From Psococerastis gibbosa (Eukaryota > Arthropoda > Insecta > Psocodea > Psocidae), in the NCBI GenBank assembly GCA_963971405.1, contig OZ020485.1:2294001-2358000 (forward strand): a stretch of DNA of 64,000 nucleotides, written 5' to 3'. How positions within the stretch are numbered: the first letter of the stretch is position 1; each line of letters opens with the position of its first letter. Below are positions 47,701 to 61,229 of the stretch, in pieces. The translations under genes were made by a program, and so were the position numbers. The notes beneath the pieces are model-generated. The model saw nothing but the letters and a program-made list of their open reading frames with translations. It did not search any database and was not told the DNA's origin.

Positions 47701-50700
47701 GATAAAAACGTCTACTAAACGCAATGTGGGTGGCTGAATATATTTTTTGTCTGTTTATTCGTGTTAATATACCTAAATTGAATATTATTTATTTTTAGGG
47801 TTTTCAAAGTATGCAGAATTACTTAAAATGACTCATCGTCGTTGCTACAGATATTTTGCCAAACATTAACCAATATAGTTTTTGTTAAGGCTGCAAAAAA
47901 ATTAATCTGCCGAGAAACCGGAAAATAGTCATTTTTCTATTAAGTAGCGGCATTGAAATAGCTCGAAGATTGCATATTGTATATGGGCCTATTTGAACTT
48001 ATAAAATAATGTGTGATATAACCATCGACATAACACAACATAAACCACGGAGTAAATAAAAAATTAAATCAAATGAGATATTTCCCTGACTTTTTCTTGA
48101 AATTTTGCGTTTTGGTCGAATTTTCTGGAGGAAGGGGGTTGATGAATGTTATGTGTTTATATTTGTTTCAAACCTTTATACTTGCTGCTTATAATGAGCG
48201 AATAATTGTTGGCTTAACCTGTTTATTGCAGGCCGTATAATTTTTTGTCTATTTATTAGGGCTAATACACCGAAATTGAATATGAATTATTTTTACGGGT
48301 CTGAAAGTAAGACGGGTGACTTGAAACGACTCATTATTGCTACCGATACTTCGCTTAACATTTAGTAACCGTATTTGTTAGCAATTTCTGGTATTTAAGG
48401 GTGCAAAAAAGTTAATATGCCGAGATTCGGAAAATAGTTATTATTCTATCATACGGCGGTATTGAAATAGCTGGAAGACAACGTATTGTGTGTGGGGTTA
48501 TTTGACCATCTTGGATTGCCTATTGTATTAACTAAAATATTGTATGCCAACGACATCAACAAATTACAACATAACCCACGGAGTCAAGAAATACCAAAAT
48601 TGAACTGGAGATTCCCCCGAAATGTTCTTGATTTTTTTTTTTTTACCGAATTTCAAAGGGAAGGGGGTTGTTGAAAGTTACGTCTTTATACTCGTGTCCA
48701 ACCTATGTTTATGCCGCTTATAATGAAGTTGTAACCATTGGCTTATGTTGGATGGATATTACAGACTGTATACTTTTTATATATTTTTTCGTCAATATGC
48801 ACCGAAATTGAATATTAATTAATTTTACGGTCTTGAAAGCAGTATAGGTGGCTTTAATTAGCCTAACTATGCTACAGATACTATAGTATACATTAAGCAA
48901 TAGTATTTGTTAGTTATTCCTGGGACTTAGTGGTGAAAAAAAATTAATATGCCGAGAAACCGGAAAATATTTATTTATCTATCACATAGCTGCATTGAAA
49001 TAGCTTGAAGAATACGTAATGTATGTGGGGTTTTTTAAACTTTTTTTGATTTACTCCAGTATATGGTAAAATGTAATGTGTGCAAAAAACATCTACAAAA
49101 TACAACATAAGCCACGGAGAAAATAAATACCAAAATCGAACGGGAGATTCCCCCGACCTTTTCATGAAATTTTGTGTTTTGACCGAATTTTCAGGGGGAA
49201 GGGGGTCGAAAGTAGTTATGTGTTTGTAATCGTTTAAAACTTGTAATTAAGCCGCTTACAATAACCGTTGGCCTAAGTTGGATATTACAGAGTATGTATA
49301 AAGCACCGAAAGTGGACATGAAACATGCCATCAAAATACACATATATTCGAAAATTTGGGTTCTAAAATTGGGAAAATATGTTGATAATGTACGATAATT
49401 TCATTAAACCAATACAGTAGTATAATGTGTGATACATTTTTACAATATAAAAGAAATATTATAGAAATAGGAAGCAAAACATAGGCCATTTTTAACATAA
49501 AAACATGATGATATCCACAATGTACCCGAAATGGTAGGCCTAAATTGGATGATTTGTTGATTGTTTGTTGACATTAGTAAACAACATGCGAAACTGCAAA
49601 TTTACGATACATTTTTACCACGAAAAAGAAGGTAGATTTTTCGAAATTATCAAAAACGGGAATATTTTCAGGAATTTAGTGGGAAATTTCGTGTTTGACC
49701 CGATTTTACAGGGGGGGGGGTGATGAAAACATCGCTTGTATACGCCCCTGAAAGCATCATTCATACTGCATTCAATGACACATTAAACATCCTCGCGTAT
49801 TGAAAACTGCAGACAGTGGAATATTTGTAACTACAGAAACGGGAGAATTCTTTGAGTTTTTATGTGTCTCGACCGAAATTTCAGGGGGAAGAATACGTAA
49901 TGTATATGGGGTTATTTGACCTTTTTAGATACCATATAGTATATGATAAGATAATAAAAGATAGTAGGTAAATCCTGGTAATTGTGGGTGCAAATAAATT
50001 AATATGCCGAGAATACGGAAAATAGTCATTTTTCTATCACTTGGCAGCATTGAAATAACTGGAAGAATACGTAATGTATATGTGGTTGTTTGACCTTTTT
50101 AGATACCATATAGTATATGGTAAGAAAATAAAAGATAAAAACGTCTACTAAACGCAACATAAACCACGGAGTATGTAAACCACCGAAAGTGGACATGAAA
50201 CATGCCTTAAAATAACACATATATCCGAAATTTTGGGATCTTAAATTGGGAAAATATGTTGATATTGTACGTTAAGTACATTAAACCGGTAAAGTAGTAT
50301 AATGTGTGATACATTTTATCCATATGAAATGCATATTATAGAAATTGGAAGCAAAACATTGGCCATTTTTAACGTGAAACTTGAAGATATGCACACTGTA
50401 CCCGAAATGGTAGGCCTAAATTGGATGATTTGTTGATAACTTGTTTACATTAGTAAACAACATGCGAAACTGCAAATTCAAAAAACATTTTCACCCCTAA
50501 AATAAGGGTAGATTTTTCGAAATTATCGAAAACGGGAAAATTTTTGAGAATTTCGCGTGAAATTTCGTGTTTGACCCGATTTTAAAGGGGGAGAGGGGAT
50601 GATGGAACCACCCCTTGTACACTCGGGTGCAACCCCTATTTATAGTGCCTTTAGCGACCCCTTAACTATTCATGTCGGTTAAAAATTGCAGGCTGTGGAA

Positions 50701-50905
50701 TTTTTTATCTCTACGCATGCACAGCAGGGTACACCCTTTTCCCGCATGTAGGCCTCTTGCACACCCCCCTTACATACCTAGCTGTGGGGAAAGTGGTAGA
50801 CTGACTGCAAAACAGGTTACACAGTTGTAAAGAGCAAGAATAGTGGAAAGTAGCAAAGTGGTTTTAATTTTTTCGAATCAATTTTTTTCCCGCGAAAATC
50901 GTCCC
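44727..50905 (+). repeat. Array unit 6, short variant (6179 bp)
   Basis: Lacks about 1.1 kb relative to full units. Two joins are visible: ATATTACAG|AGTATGTATAAAGC at 49290, skipping nearly two monomers, and GGGGGAA|GAATACGTAATG at about 49890 followed by AAAGATA|GTAGGTAAATCC at about 49962. Unit 7 has the same joins. The poly-G tract is interrupted (GGGGGTAG11). Confidence 0.88.
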
Positions 50906-53900
50906 CGAAAAACGCGTTTTTTCGTCGCAAATGGGCAATTTTTAGCATTTTTGCCCTTTTTCACTTTGCTAATTATCTGGAAGCCGTCAGATTTTACATA
51001 GGTATGAGACCTGGGGGGAAAGTTGGGGAAAGGTTGATCGAATAGCGCTACGAAGCCATTTTGGCCGCAGCGGATCTCAATTTTTTTTTATCGCGTTTTC
51101 CGCAGCATAGGAAAACCAATGTAAAATTGGCACTTTTTTGGCAATTTTGCAGGGGTTTGGGAAAAATGTCATAACTGGGCCAATTTTGGCCCGATTGGGA
51201 TGATTCTATTTTTCCCCCACTCGACTTAGTCCTATCTATCTTTTAAGACCATTTGTCGGGCGGCAGCTCGGGCTGCGCCCTCGCAGTTATTGATGAGTGA
51301 GTGGTCGTAGGTGGGTTCTATTAAGTTATAACAAGTGTCTCCGCCACAGGGGCCCTACGGGCCCCACATGGCTCCTACACTTGCGCCTGCCGCGGGCGGC
51401 AGCTCGGCCTTCGGCCTCGCGGTCACTGCTCATGAGCACTGATCATGGTGGGTATCCTCATGGGTCAAATGAATCCTCGCGTCGAGAGCTTTCCAATGAG
51501 CTATCACACACGATTGTATCATGAATGGTACGGGAGTTATGAGTTAAAGAAGGAAGAAGAATTGAAAAAGGCGTGTTTGGGGGGGGGGGGAGGACGGTTA
51601 TTGGCTATAGTTGCCACTTTTTACTAAGAAATTACATGGGGGTGAAGATGGAACGCAGTGAAAGTTTACTTAAATACGGAGGAGAACCGTAGGAAACTCG
51701 GACCAAACGCAGCTCGGCCCTTCGGGCCTCGCCGTCACTGCTTCTGTAAATTATGTATTGTGGGGTGTCATGGATGTCAAATCAATCGTCGAGTAGAGAG
51801 CTGTCCAATGAGGCATCACACATCATGCTAACATGAATGGAACGATAGTTAAGAATTAAAGAAGGAAGAGGAATGGAAAAAAGGCGAGTTTGTGAGAGGG
51901 AAGAGGGTGGATGTTGGAAAAAATTTTAAATACTCGTTTCAAACCCTCATTTCAATTGCTTTTATGGACATGTAAGCCATTCATGTCCATTACAAATTTT
52001 AGGCTGTGGAATTGTTTTTCATCTGTTTTTCGGTCTTATTAAACCTAATTGGATATTAATTAATTTTACAGTCATGACACCAATACAGGTTGCTATAGAA
52101 TTCTTAGCAATGCCAATGATAGTATGCCAAGCTTTCAAAAGCAGTATCCTGGGATGAAATGGTTGAAAAAATTATAATTCCGTATGTAAAAAATATGGAA
52201 AATATCTCATTTGCTGCATTGAAACAGCACTAAGAATAGATATTGTAAAACGCGCCGATTTGATTTTTTAGATACCCTACGGTATGAAATAAAATATTAT
52301 GTCATATAAATCTACATTACACAACATAAACCACGGGTAAATAAAAATTGAAATGAAATGGGATATTTCCCCGACTTTTCCTTTAACTTTTGTGTTTGGA
52401 CCAAATTTTAAGGGGCTAGGGGGTGTGCTACTTTAAACAGTTTTTGATAGCAATTCTCAGTATTTAAGGATGAAAAAAAATTGGTTGTCTCTAAGTCGGT
52501 TGTAAAGGCGGTTTACGGACGATAGTTTAACGTGACAACGCCTAAATTAACTTAAATTTAATTAACTAATTAACTTAAATGATATATGGCTGGAAAGGGA
52601 AAGAAACGTGAAAAAGCCCGTATAAGCCTTTAAGTAATTTTAATTTTTTATGTATAGGTAGACAATAACGCGGCCGAAAGAGGCCTTTCTTGAGGAAAAT
52701 CGTGCGCACCCCCTGGCGTTTTACACCCTCAAAGCCAAAAACACTTGCTTGATTATCAAAAGGCATATCATGCCATGAAAGAGGAAGAATGGACGAAGAC
52801 ATGGGTATAATTTAAATTATTAAGATAGGTCTTCTACATCAAAAAATTGCTTTAAACCCGCCCACGCAATTCAAATGGGATTGCCGGAAATGCGTCACTT
52901 TGTGTTCCACTCCCGTTTTAGGGGTGAAGGTATGAATTTGAAAATATGTGTTTATACTCGTTTGAAGCCATAATTAATACTGCTTCTAATAAGACATAAA
53001 AAATTATTTTCGGTTGAAAATTGCAGGCTGTCGAATTGAATATCAATTTTTTCGTCAATATGCACCGAAATTGAATATTAATTAATTTTACGGTCTTAAA
53101 AGGAGTATTATTGGTTTTAATTAGCCTACCTTTGCTGAAAATACTATAATATACATTAAGCAATAGTATGTGTTAGTTACTCCTGGGACGTAGTGGTGAA
53201 AAAAAATTATTTTGCCGAGAAAGCGGAAAATATTCATTTATCTATCACATAGCTGCATTGAAACAGCTTGAAGCATACGTATTGTGTGTGGGGGTTTTTA
53301 AAATATTTTGATTTAATACAGTACATGTTAAAGTAATTCGTGATAAAAACATGCAGCTACAAAATGCAACATAAGCCAAGGAGTAAATAAATACCAAAAT
53401 CAAACGGAAGATTTCCCCGACCTTTTCATGAAATTTTGTGTTTTGACCGAATTTTCAGGGGGAAGGGGGTTGAAAGTAGTTATATGTCTGCATTTGTTTA
53501 AAACCTGTATTTAAGCCGCTTATAATGAGGCAGTAACCGTGTTGCCCAAAGTTGGATATTACAGGCTGAATCATTTTTTAACTCTTTTTTCGTCTATATA
53601 CACCAAAATTGAACATTAATACTTTTTACGGTTGAAAAGCAAAATAGGTGGCCTAAATTAGTTTGACATTGCTATAGTTAACATTAAGCAACAGTTTCCG
53701 TTGGTTATTCTAGGGAAAAAAGGGTGCAAAAAAAAATTAATGTTCGAGAATACAGAAAATAGTCATTTATCTATTGAAATTGAAATAGCTCGAAGAATAC
53801 GTAGTGTATTAGGGGTTATTTGACTTTTTTGGTTAGCTTATAGTATAAGCTAAGATAATAAAAGATAAAAACGTCTACTAAACGCAATGTGGGTGGCTGA

Positions 53901-56900
53901 ATATATTTTGTGTCTGTTTATTCGTGTTAATACACCTAAATTGAATATTATTTATTTTTAGGGTTCTCAAAGTATGCAGAATTACTTAAAATGACTCATC
54001 GTCGTTGCTACAGATATTTTGCCAAACATTAACCAATATAGTTTTTGTTATGGCTGCAAAAAAATTAATCTGCCGAGAAACCGGAAAATAGTCATTTTTC
54101 TATTAAGTAGCGGCATTGAAATAGCTCGAAGATTACATATTGTATATGGGCCTATTTGACCTTATAAAATAATGTGTGATATAACCATCGACATAACACA
54201 ACATAAACCACGGAGTAAATAAAAAATTAAATCAAATGAGATATTTCCCTGACTTTTTCTTGAAATTTTGCGTTTTGGTCGAATTTTCTGGAGGAAGGGG
54301 GTTAATGAATGTTATGTGTTTATATTTGTCTCAAACCTTTATACTTGCTGCTTATAATGAGCGAATAATTGTTGGCTTAACCTGTTTATTGCAGGCCGTA
54401 TAATTTTTTGTCTATTTATTAGGGTTAATACACCCAAATTGAATATGAATTATTTTTACAGGTCCGAAAGTAAGACGGGTGACTTGAAACGACTCATCAT
54501 TGCTACCGATACTTCGCTTAACATTTATTAACCGTATTTGTTAGCAATTTCTGGTATTTAAGGGTGCAAAAAAGTTAATATGCCGAGATTCGGAAAATAG
54601 TTATTATTCTATCATACGGCGGTATTGAAATAGCTGGAAGACAACGTATTGTGTGTGGGGTTATTTGACCATCTTGGATTGCCTATTGTATTAACTAAAA
54701 TATTGTATGCCAACGACATCAACAAATTACAACATAACCCACGGAGTCAAGAAATACCAAAATTGAACTGGAGATTCCCCCGAAATGTTCTTGATTTTTT
54801 TTTTTTTTACCGAATTTCAAAGGGAAGGGGGTTGTTGAAAGTTACGTCTTTATACTCGTGTCCAACCTATGTTTATGCCGCTTATAATGAAGTTGTAACC
54901 ATTGGCTTATGTTGGATGGATATTACAGACTGTATACTTTTTATATATTTTTTCGTCAATATGCACCGAAATTGAATATTAATTAATTTTACGGTCTTGA
55001 AAGCAGTATAGGTGGCTTTAATTAGCCTAACTATGCTACAGATACTATAGTATACATTAAGCAATAGTATTTGTTAGTTATTCCTGGGACTTAGTGGTGA
55101 AAAAAAATTAATATGCCGAGAAACCGGAAAATATTTATTTATCTACCACATAGCTGCATTGAAATAGCTTGAAGAATACGTAATGTATGTGGGGTTTTTT
55201 AAACTTTTTTTGATTTACTCCAGTATATGGTAAAATGTAATGTGTGCAAAAAACATCTACAAAATACAACATAAGCCACGGAGAAAATAAATACCAAAAT
55301 CGAACGGGAGATTCCCCCGACCTTTTCATGAAATTTTGTGTTTTGACCGAATTTTCAGGGGGAAGGGGGTCGAAAGTAGTTATGTGTTTGTAATCGTTTA
55401 AAACTTGTAATTAAGCCGCTTACAATAACCGTTGGCCTAAGTTGGATATTACAGAGTATGTATAAAGCACCGAAAGTGGACATGAAACATGCCATCAAAA
55501 TACACATGTATTCGAAAATTTGGGTTCTAAAATTGGGAAAATATGTTGATAATGTACGATAATTACATTAAACCGGTACAGTAGTATAATGTTTGATACA
55601 TTTTATTCATATAAAATGCATATTATAGAAATAGGAAGCAAAACATAAGCCATTTTTAACATAAAAACATGATGATATCCACAATGTACCCAAAATGGTA
55701 GGCCTAAATTGGATGATTTGTTGATTGTTTGTTGACATTAGTAAACAACATGCGAAACTGCAAATTTACGATACATTTTTACCACGAAAAAGAAGGTAGA
55801 TTTTTCGAAATTATCAAGAACGGGAATATTTTCAGGAATTTAGTGGGAAATTTCGTGTTTGACCCGATTTTACAGGGGGGGGGGATGATGAAAACATCGC
55901 TTGTATACGCCCCTGAAAGCATCATTCATACTGCATTCAATGACACATTAAACATCCTCGCGTATTGAAAACTGCAGACAGTGGAATATTTGTAACTGCA
56001 GAAACGGGAGAATTCTTTGAGTTTTTATGTGTCTCGACCGAAATTTCAGGGGGAAGAATACGTAATGTATATGGGGTTATTTGACCTTTTTAGATACCAT
56101 ATAGTATATGATAAGATAATAAAAGATAGTAGGTAAATCCTGGTAATTGTGGGTGCAAAAAAATTAATATGCCGAGAATAAGGAAAATAGTCATTTTTCT
56201 ATGACTTGGCGGCATTGAAATAGCTGGAAGAATACGTAATGTATATAGGGTTATTTGACCTTTTTAGATACAATATAGTATAAGATAAGATAGTAAAAGA
56301 TAAAAACGTCCACTAAACGCAACATGATCCATGGAGTATGTAAAGCACCGAAAGTGGCCATGAAACATGCCATTATAATACACATATATTCGAAAATTTG
56401 GGTTCCTAAATTGGGAAAATATGTTGATATCGTACTTTAAGTACATTAAACCGTTACAGTAGTATAATGTGTGATACATTTTATCCATATAAAATTCATA
56501 TCATAGAAATAGGAAGCATAACATTGGCCATTTTTATTGTGAAAATTGAAGATATGCACACTCAACCCGAACTGGTAGACCTAAATTGGATGATTTGTTG
56601 ATAACTTGTTGACATTAGTAAACAACATGCAAAACTGCAAATTTAAAAAACATTTTCACCCCTAAAATAAGGGTAGATTTTTCGAAATTATCGAAAACGG
56701 GAAAAATTTTGAGAATATCGCGTGAAATTTCGTGTTTGACCCGATTTTAAAGGGGGAGGGGGGATGATGGAACCACCCCTTGTATACTCTGGTGCAACCC
56801 CTATTTATAGTGCCTTTAGGGACACATTAACTATTCATGTTGGTTAAAAATTGCAGGCTGTGGAATTTTTTATGTCTAAGCATGCACAGCAGGGTATACC

Positions 56901-57070
56901 CTTTTCCCGCATGTAGGCCTCTTGCACACCCCCCTTACATACCTAGCTGTGGGGAAACTGGTAGACCGACAGCAATATAACTTACACAGTTGTAAAGAGC
57001 AAGGATAGTGGAAAGTAGCAAAGTGGTTTTAAATTTTTTGAATCAATGTTTTTCCCGCGAAAATCGTCCC
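50906..57070 (+). repeat. Array unit 7, short mosaic variant (6165 bp)
   Basis: From about 51730 to 53128 it follows unit 5 markers; from about 53189 it follows unit 6 markers, including both unit 6 joins (at 55454 and about 56056/56128). After 56160 it switches again to unit-3-like text (CTATGACTTGGCGG). It is therefore a mosaic of at least three parents. Confidence 0.88.
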
Positions 57071-57496
57071 CAAAAAACGCGTTTTTTCGTCGAAAACGGG
57101 CATTTTTTCGCATTTTTGCCCTTTTTCACTTTGCTAATTATCTGGAAGCCGTCAGATTTTACATAGGTATGAGACCTGGGAGGAAAGTTGGGGAAAGGTT
57201 AAGGGAATAGCGCTACGTCGCCATTTTGGCCGCAGCGGATCTCAATTTTTTGTTATTGCGTTTTCCGCAGCATAGGAAAACCAATGTAAAATTGGCACTT
57301 TTTTGGCAATTTTGCAGGGGTTTGGGAAAAATGTCATAACTGGGCCAATTTTGGCCCGATTGGGATGATTCTATTTTTCCCCCACTCGACTTAGTCCTAT
57401 CTATCTTTTAAGACCATTTGTCGAGCGGCAGCTCGGGCTGCGCCCTCGCAGTTATTGATGAGTGAGTGGTCGTAGGTGGGTTCTATTAAGTTATAA
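57071..57496 (+). repeat. Array unit 8, truncated right end of the array
   Basis: Carries the start block (with CCCCAAAAAACGCG, one base changed), the G-rich segment and the first hairpin. It stops in TTCTATTAAGTTATAA, just before the second hairpin. Shares GTAAAATTGGCAC and GCAGTTATTGATGAG variants with unit 7. Confidence 0.88.
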
Positions 57497-57535
57497 TAAT
57501 AAAATAAAATAATAATACTTACCTACCTACCTACG
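57497..57535 (+). repeat. Array/flank junction microsatellites
   Basis: An (AATAAAAT)-type AT-rich run (57497-57518) and TACCTACCTACCTACG (57520-57535) mark the transition from array to unique DNA. Unit 2 has a similar AT-rich microsatellite at exactly the same point of the repeat (7740-7771). Confidence 0.7.
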
Positions 57536-58877
57536 TAGGAATTAAGCACATCTATAGAAGCTAGCTTTCGTTAAGTGACTACGTTAAGTTACGTAATCAA
57601 TTTTGTAAATAAAGTGGAAAAAATGGGAAATGGCAAGAATGAACCCAATCCCAAATATCAGTTGTCCTGCACACGTGGATGGGATGAGCGTGCTATAGGT
57701 ATGCTCGGCCGTAAGCTAAGTACGTAAAATTCATTACGTGATTGCTAAGTTATCATAAAACTTTTTCGGGTTTTTTGATTTATTCTGGGGGTTTGATGGT
57801 AAGAAGAGACTTATTCCTGAGTTTCACATCTCCAACACATCTGGAAGTGGGCTATAATTTGTGTCAGTGAGTGAGTGAGTGAGTGAGTCCACACGAAAAG
57901 CGTGGTTTTGGGGTGTTTGGATTTCAGCAACGAATCATGCCAGAGTGCTGAATTTTTAAATTGGGGGTCTGTGCTGTATTTAAAGCCTGAATGCAAAATT
58001 AGAGGTCAATCGGAGAACTGGGTGAGCTACAGTGATGGTTGGAAAGTGGCTAAAATGCCGTAAACTCGCCGTGGAGATATACTTACTGGTATAATAATAG
58101 AAACACGAATGACGATTGACCTAACCTAACCTAACCATACAACCACAACTATAGGCTAATTACATTATATAAACAATAGGCAAATTAATACGGAACCTAT
58201 TATTGGAGTCGATGCAAAATTATGACTGAACTCTGAAGTAAAGTGCGGGGATAAGTACCTAGCCGATTTTAGGGGAATGTACCTGCGACAACAACCTGCA
58301 ACTATATTTAGCTTGTGGAATGCGAGGCATTCACGGACACCTATTGCAACCCCATGCAGCCCATGCATTCTTTCTGCTCCATAATCAACATTGCTGATAG
58401 AAGATACGTATACTACAGCCTAAGATACACTGCATTGACTATTCATGATGCTGATTGGTCGAAAGTTGTCGCATATCGTGTTGTACCTTTTGTGGAGGCT
58501 CCATCCAACTTGCAAGGAATGGCGGGACGCGGGAAAGCTGTAACTTGCAGCATAAGGACTGTACCTACGTAGTCAATAGAGCGGGCCAATGTGAGTGGCA
58601 TTCCTGATTGTTGCAAAACTCAGTGAGCCAGGCACCGCACAGGCTGGATCACTAAAGGATCACCTAACCTGTATACGAGCCATCCTATCCCTACCTGCAC
58701 GCAAGTCTACACGATATACCCATCTCTGTGTCCATGATCCAAGGCCGTACCACATAATTAATTATTATAAATATATTCTGACGATTCAACAGTACAGTTA
58801 CATAACCCCATTTTCGCAGGGACATTAGCTCGCTCCAAACTAACATACCTGTACTTAGGCCACAAGGGCGAAACCAC
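57536..58877. other. Non-array flank, no gene recognised
   Basis: Holds a (GTGA)5 run at 57867-57886 and (CCTAA)3 at 58120-58136. Short open frames on both strands (for example 58315-58572 and 58595-58828) have no recognisable domain and no conserved partner. Confidence 0.6.
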
Positions 58878-59043
58878 CGGAAAATCGACTTTGGTGGCAA
58901 GGCGGTAGTGTGCTTGTACTTGTGCCAGTCTCTACACGCCATGAGATCGGAGACGTGTCGTAACTCAAAACGGGTACTGACCTACAGAGGCGACTGAAGA
59001 GGTCAATCGGATATATTCGTTAAATTGTTTGTATGCCATTAAC

Positions 59044-59080
<37 letters not shown>
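58878..59080 (+). mobile_element. SINE-like retroposon, copy 1
   Basis: About 168 bp shared with 61230-61408 (roughly 85% by eye), ending in a 34-A tail (59047-59080). The head contains GGTGGCAAGGCGGTAGTGTG, which resembles a tRNA A-box region; a B-box match is poor. Flanking target duplications were not found. Confidence 0.6.
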
Positions 59081-59083
<3 letters not shown>

Positions 59084-61229
59084 AAATTTAATTATTTATT
59101 AGGAGGGGGTGACAAGATGTGTAGGATATACTATATACGTGTAGGTGTAGCCAATACCCCCTGACGATAAATCGATTTTAAAATGAAACGAAATGGTTTT
59201 GCCACTTTTAAGTTTTAAACTTTGTTTTATTGTTCATCAATGGCCAGAAGTCGAAATTTGTAGGCACAATAAAAATTTATGAATCAAAATGAAAGAGTTT
59301 TCATGCATATATGCTGCTTTCCTATTTATCTAATTAGTATAGGCACCAAGATATAATATGATAATAACATATTATTAATTATAATATTATAATTTATTAG
59401 AATAATTATGATACACGGTAATTAAAAATAAGGCCGACGATCGACGATATACTTGATAAAACTTTGATAAGATGACGCCTATAATAGGCGTAGATTGTGG
59501 GTTCAATAAATTACGTACAAAATTGTTCGAAACCAAAACCTGGGCCTGATCAACAGTAACTTATTCAATGTCTCTGGATATATTTAACAAAGTGAGACCG
59601 ACAAGTGCTCCACATAATTTATTGTAGGCTACTGTACATTCTGTAGCAAAATTGGATCAATATAATTATATAATAATGGCATCGAATACGGTAGTATATT
59701 TGGTAAAAGGATTCTTGCATGCAGCTTTTCTACTTCATTTTGCCATCCACCAGCGAAATTCGACGACGACATTGTTAGATTGACAAATTAAAGATGCATA
59801 CGTAGACTAGCCACTTTTCTCACACAATCTTAAATCCTCTTCTGAGTAATATCTCTTCGGTAGAATGAAACAATTAAAATGGTTTTTAAAGTAGTGTTGT
59901 CTGCTGCATACAACAAGGAAACGCCAAGAAATGGGATATTGATTTTGGAAATAAATATAATATAGGTAGGTATTCAATGTAACAACTGTAATTATTGTGT
60001 CGAAGAAGTAAAGTAAAGGCCTACACCCGCCTTACCTAGGTATATTTACTGCAAAATATGGGGCTTGTCTTGGTGCATGTGTTGTTTTGATTTCACCCCA
60101 TGCAAAAGGCAATGAGATTGTTGCTGACTTTAACTAATAAGCAATGAGGCCGAAAGTCTGTTTTTGACCCTTTAAAATATTTAGTTTCAGGGTCTTCTTA
60201 ACGATTTTTTAGGAGATTCATGTACTTATTGAGAAGGCGACCAATGTTGGATATTCGGAAAATTTGTTGACAACTTTTAATTTCTTTACCCAAAACCGTT
60301 CAAATAATTCAAAATATTTTACCGCCTTATCTGTATTGATTAAAGTTAGTGAGGAAGTTGTAATAATGTAGGGCTATAAGATAATATTAGTTGACGTGAT
60401 AGCTAGCTGTAATAAGGGAGTATTGGGTCAAGAGGAGTTACTGCAACCGTCCCGTAGCCCATAGGGCATAGGTACCGTACTTGGGTACCTATTGGCATCT
60501 TCCGCTATTAATTTGCAGTCCGGAACAATAACAAGCGTCCACCAACAATAAACAAATCGGCCATTACCGTATTGTTTTGGGTAACTTTCACCAGTTGCCC
60601 CGTGGAGATGTCACTCGATTACGTAACCTATCTGCTGCAGTTAAAACAACTACAGAGTTACAAACCTATTAACTGTTCAAACTCGAGATTTAATATGGTA
60701 CTGTAGAAATCAGCAATGTCAACAATTCAATGTACCTATAGAACCCAGAAGCAGTTCTTAGGGCAGCCCCGAATAAACCGACCTAGTCAAGTTAGGGCTA
60801 TATATTATATAGAGATTAGAGTTCTATCATACATTCAACTATAGAGGGGCCCGGTACAGCCTGCTTCACATACCTTCCGAAGCCGGTCAGAAAATAAACA
60901 TAGTATGTTTCGGGCACAAGACAGCCGGGCCCGCACCACATAGGTACGGCTATAAATGTATTGCTGTACGAGGAGCGGCAAATAATTTCAAATTGACTTA
61001 TTAACTTGTTAATGGAGAAATTGCATCCGATGCTGTGATGCCTTCCTAATGGCAATCGCAACCGCAACAACCCCCTGACCCAGACGTACGCCTGCTGACT
61101 GACATCGTCAATGCTTTAAGTCAGAATACCGCTAAGTTATACGGTATGACGTGCCATTTCGATATTCTCCAACGAGAACCATGTGTGGCGTGATCACTCC
61201 ATCTGCCAGTACCAACAACTTCAGGGTTT
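59081..61229. other. Non-array flank, no gene recognised
   Basis: AT-rich intergenic DNA, including an ATAATAT-rich palindromic patch (59350-59411). A diverged dispersed repeat is seen at about 60778-60880, related to 62360-62450. Short frames, such as the minus-strand one at 60816-61070, show no domain. Confidence 0.55.
60778..60880 (+). repeat. Diverged dispersed repeat, copy 1
   Basis: Shares CCTAG..(A)AGTTAGGGCTATA, then CATTCAACTA, GGCCCGG and GCCTGCTT(C/T)ACAT with 62365-62450, in the same order and orientation. Class unknown. Confidence 0.45.

Larger units (their letters stand above)
1..57496. repeat. Higher-order tandem repeat array (about 7.3-kb unit)
   Basis: A block beginning CGAAAAACGCGTTTTTTCG recurs at 1, 7318, 27627, 30195, 37477, 44727, 50906 and 57071, always in the same orientation and followed by nearly the same sequence. 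Complete units are 7.25-7.35 kb, with shortened versions of 6.17 and 2.57 kb. Within a unit, diverged monomers of about 0.5-0.6 kb repeat, so the structure is a higher-order repeat. The array is interrupted once by a 12.96-kb LTR element. No conserved protein-coding frame is evident. A satellite-like, possibly heterochromatic array is the simplest reading; that chromatin state is inference. Confidence 0.93.

Noticed and set aside
1-57496. CRISPR-like array.
   Set aside because: Repeats are hundreds of bases to kilobases long, with no short repeat/unique spacer pattern and no cas-like genes.
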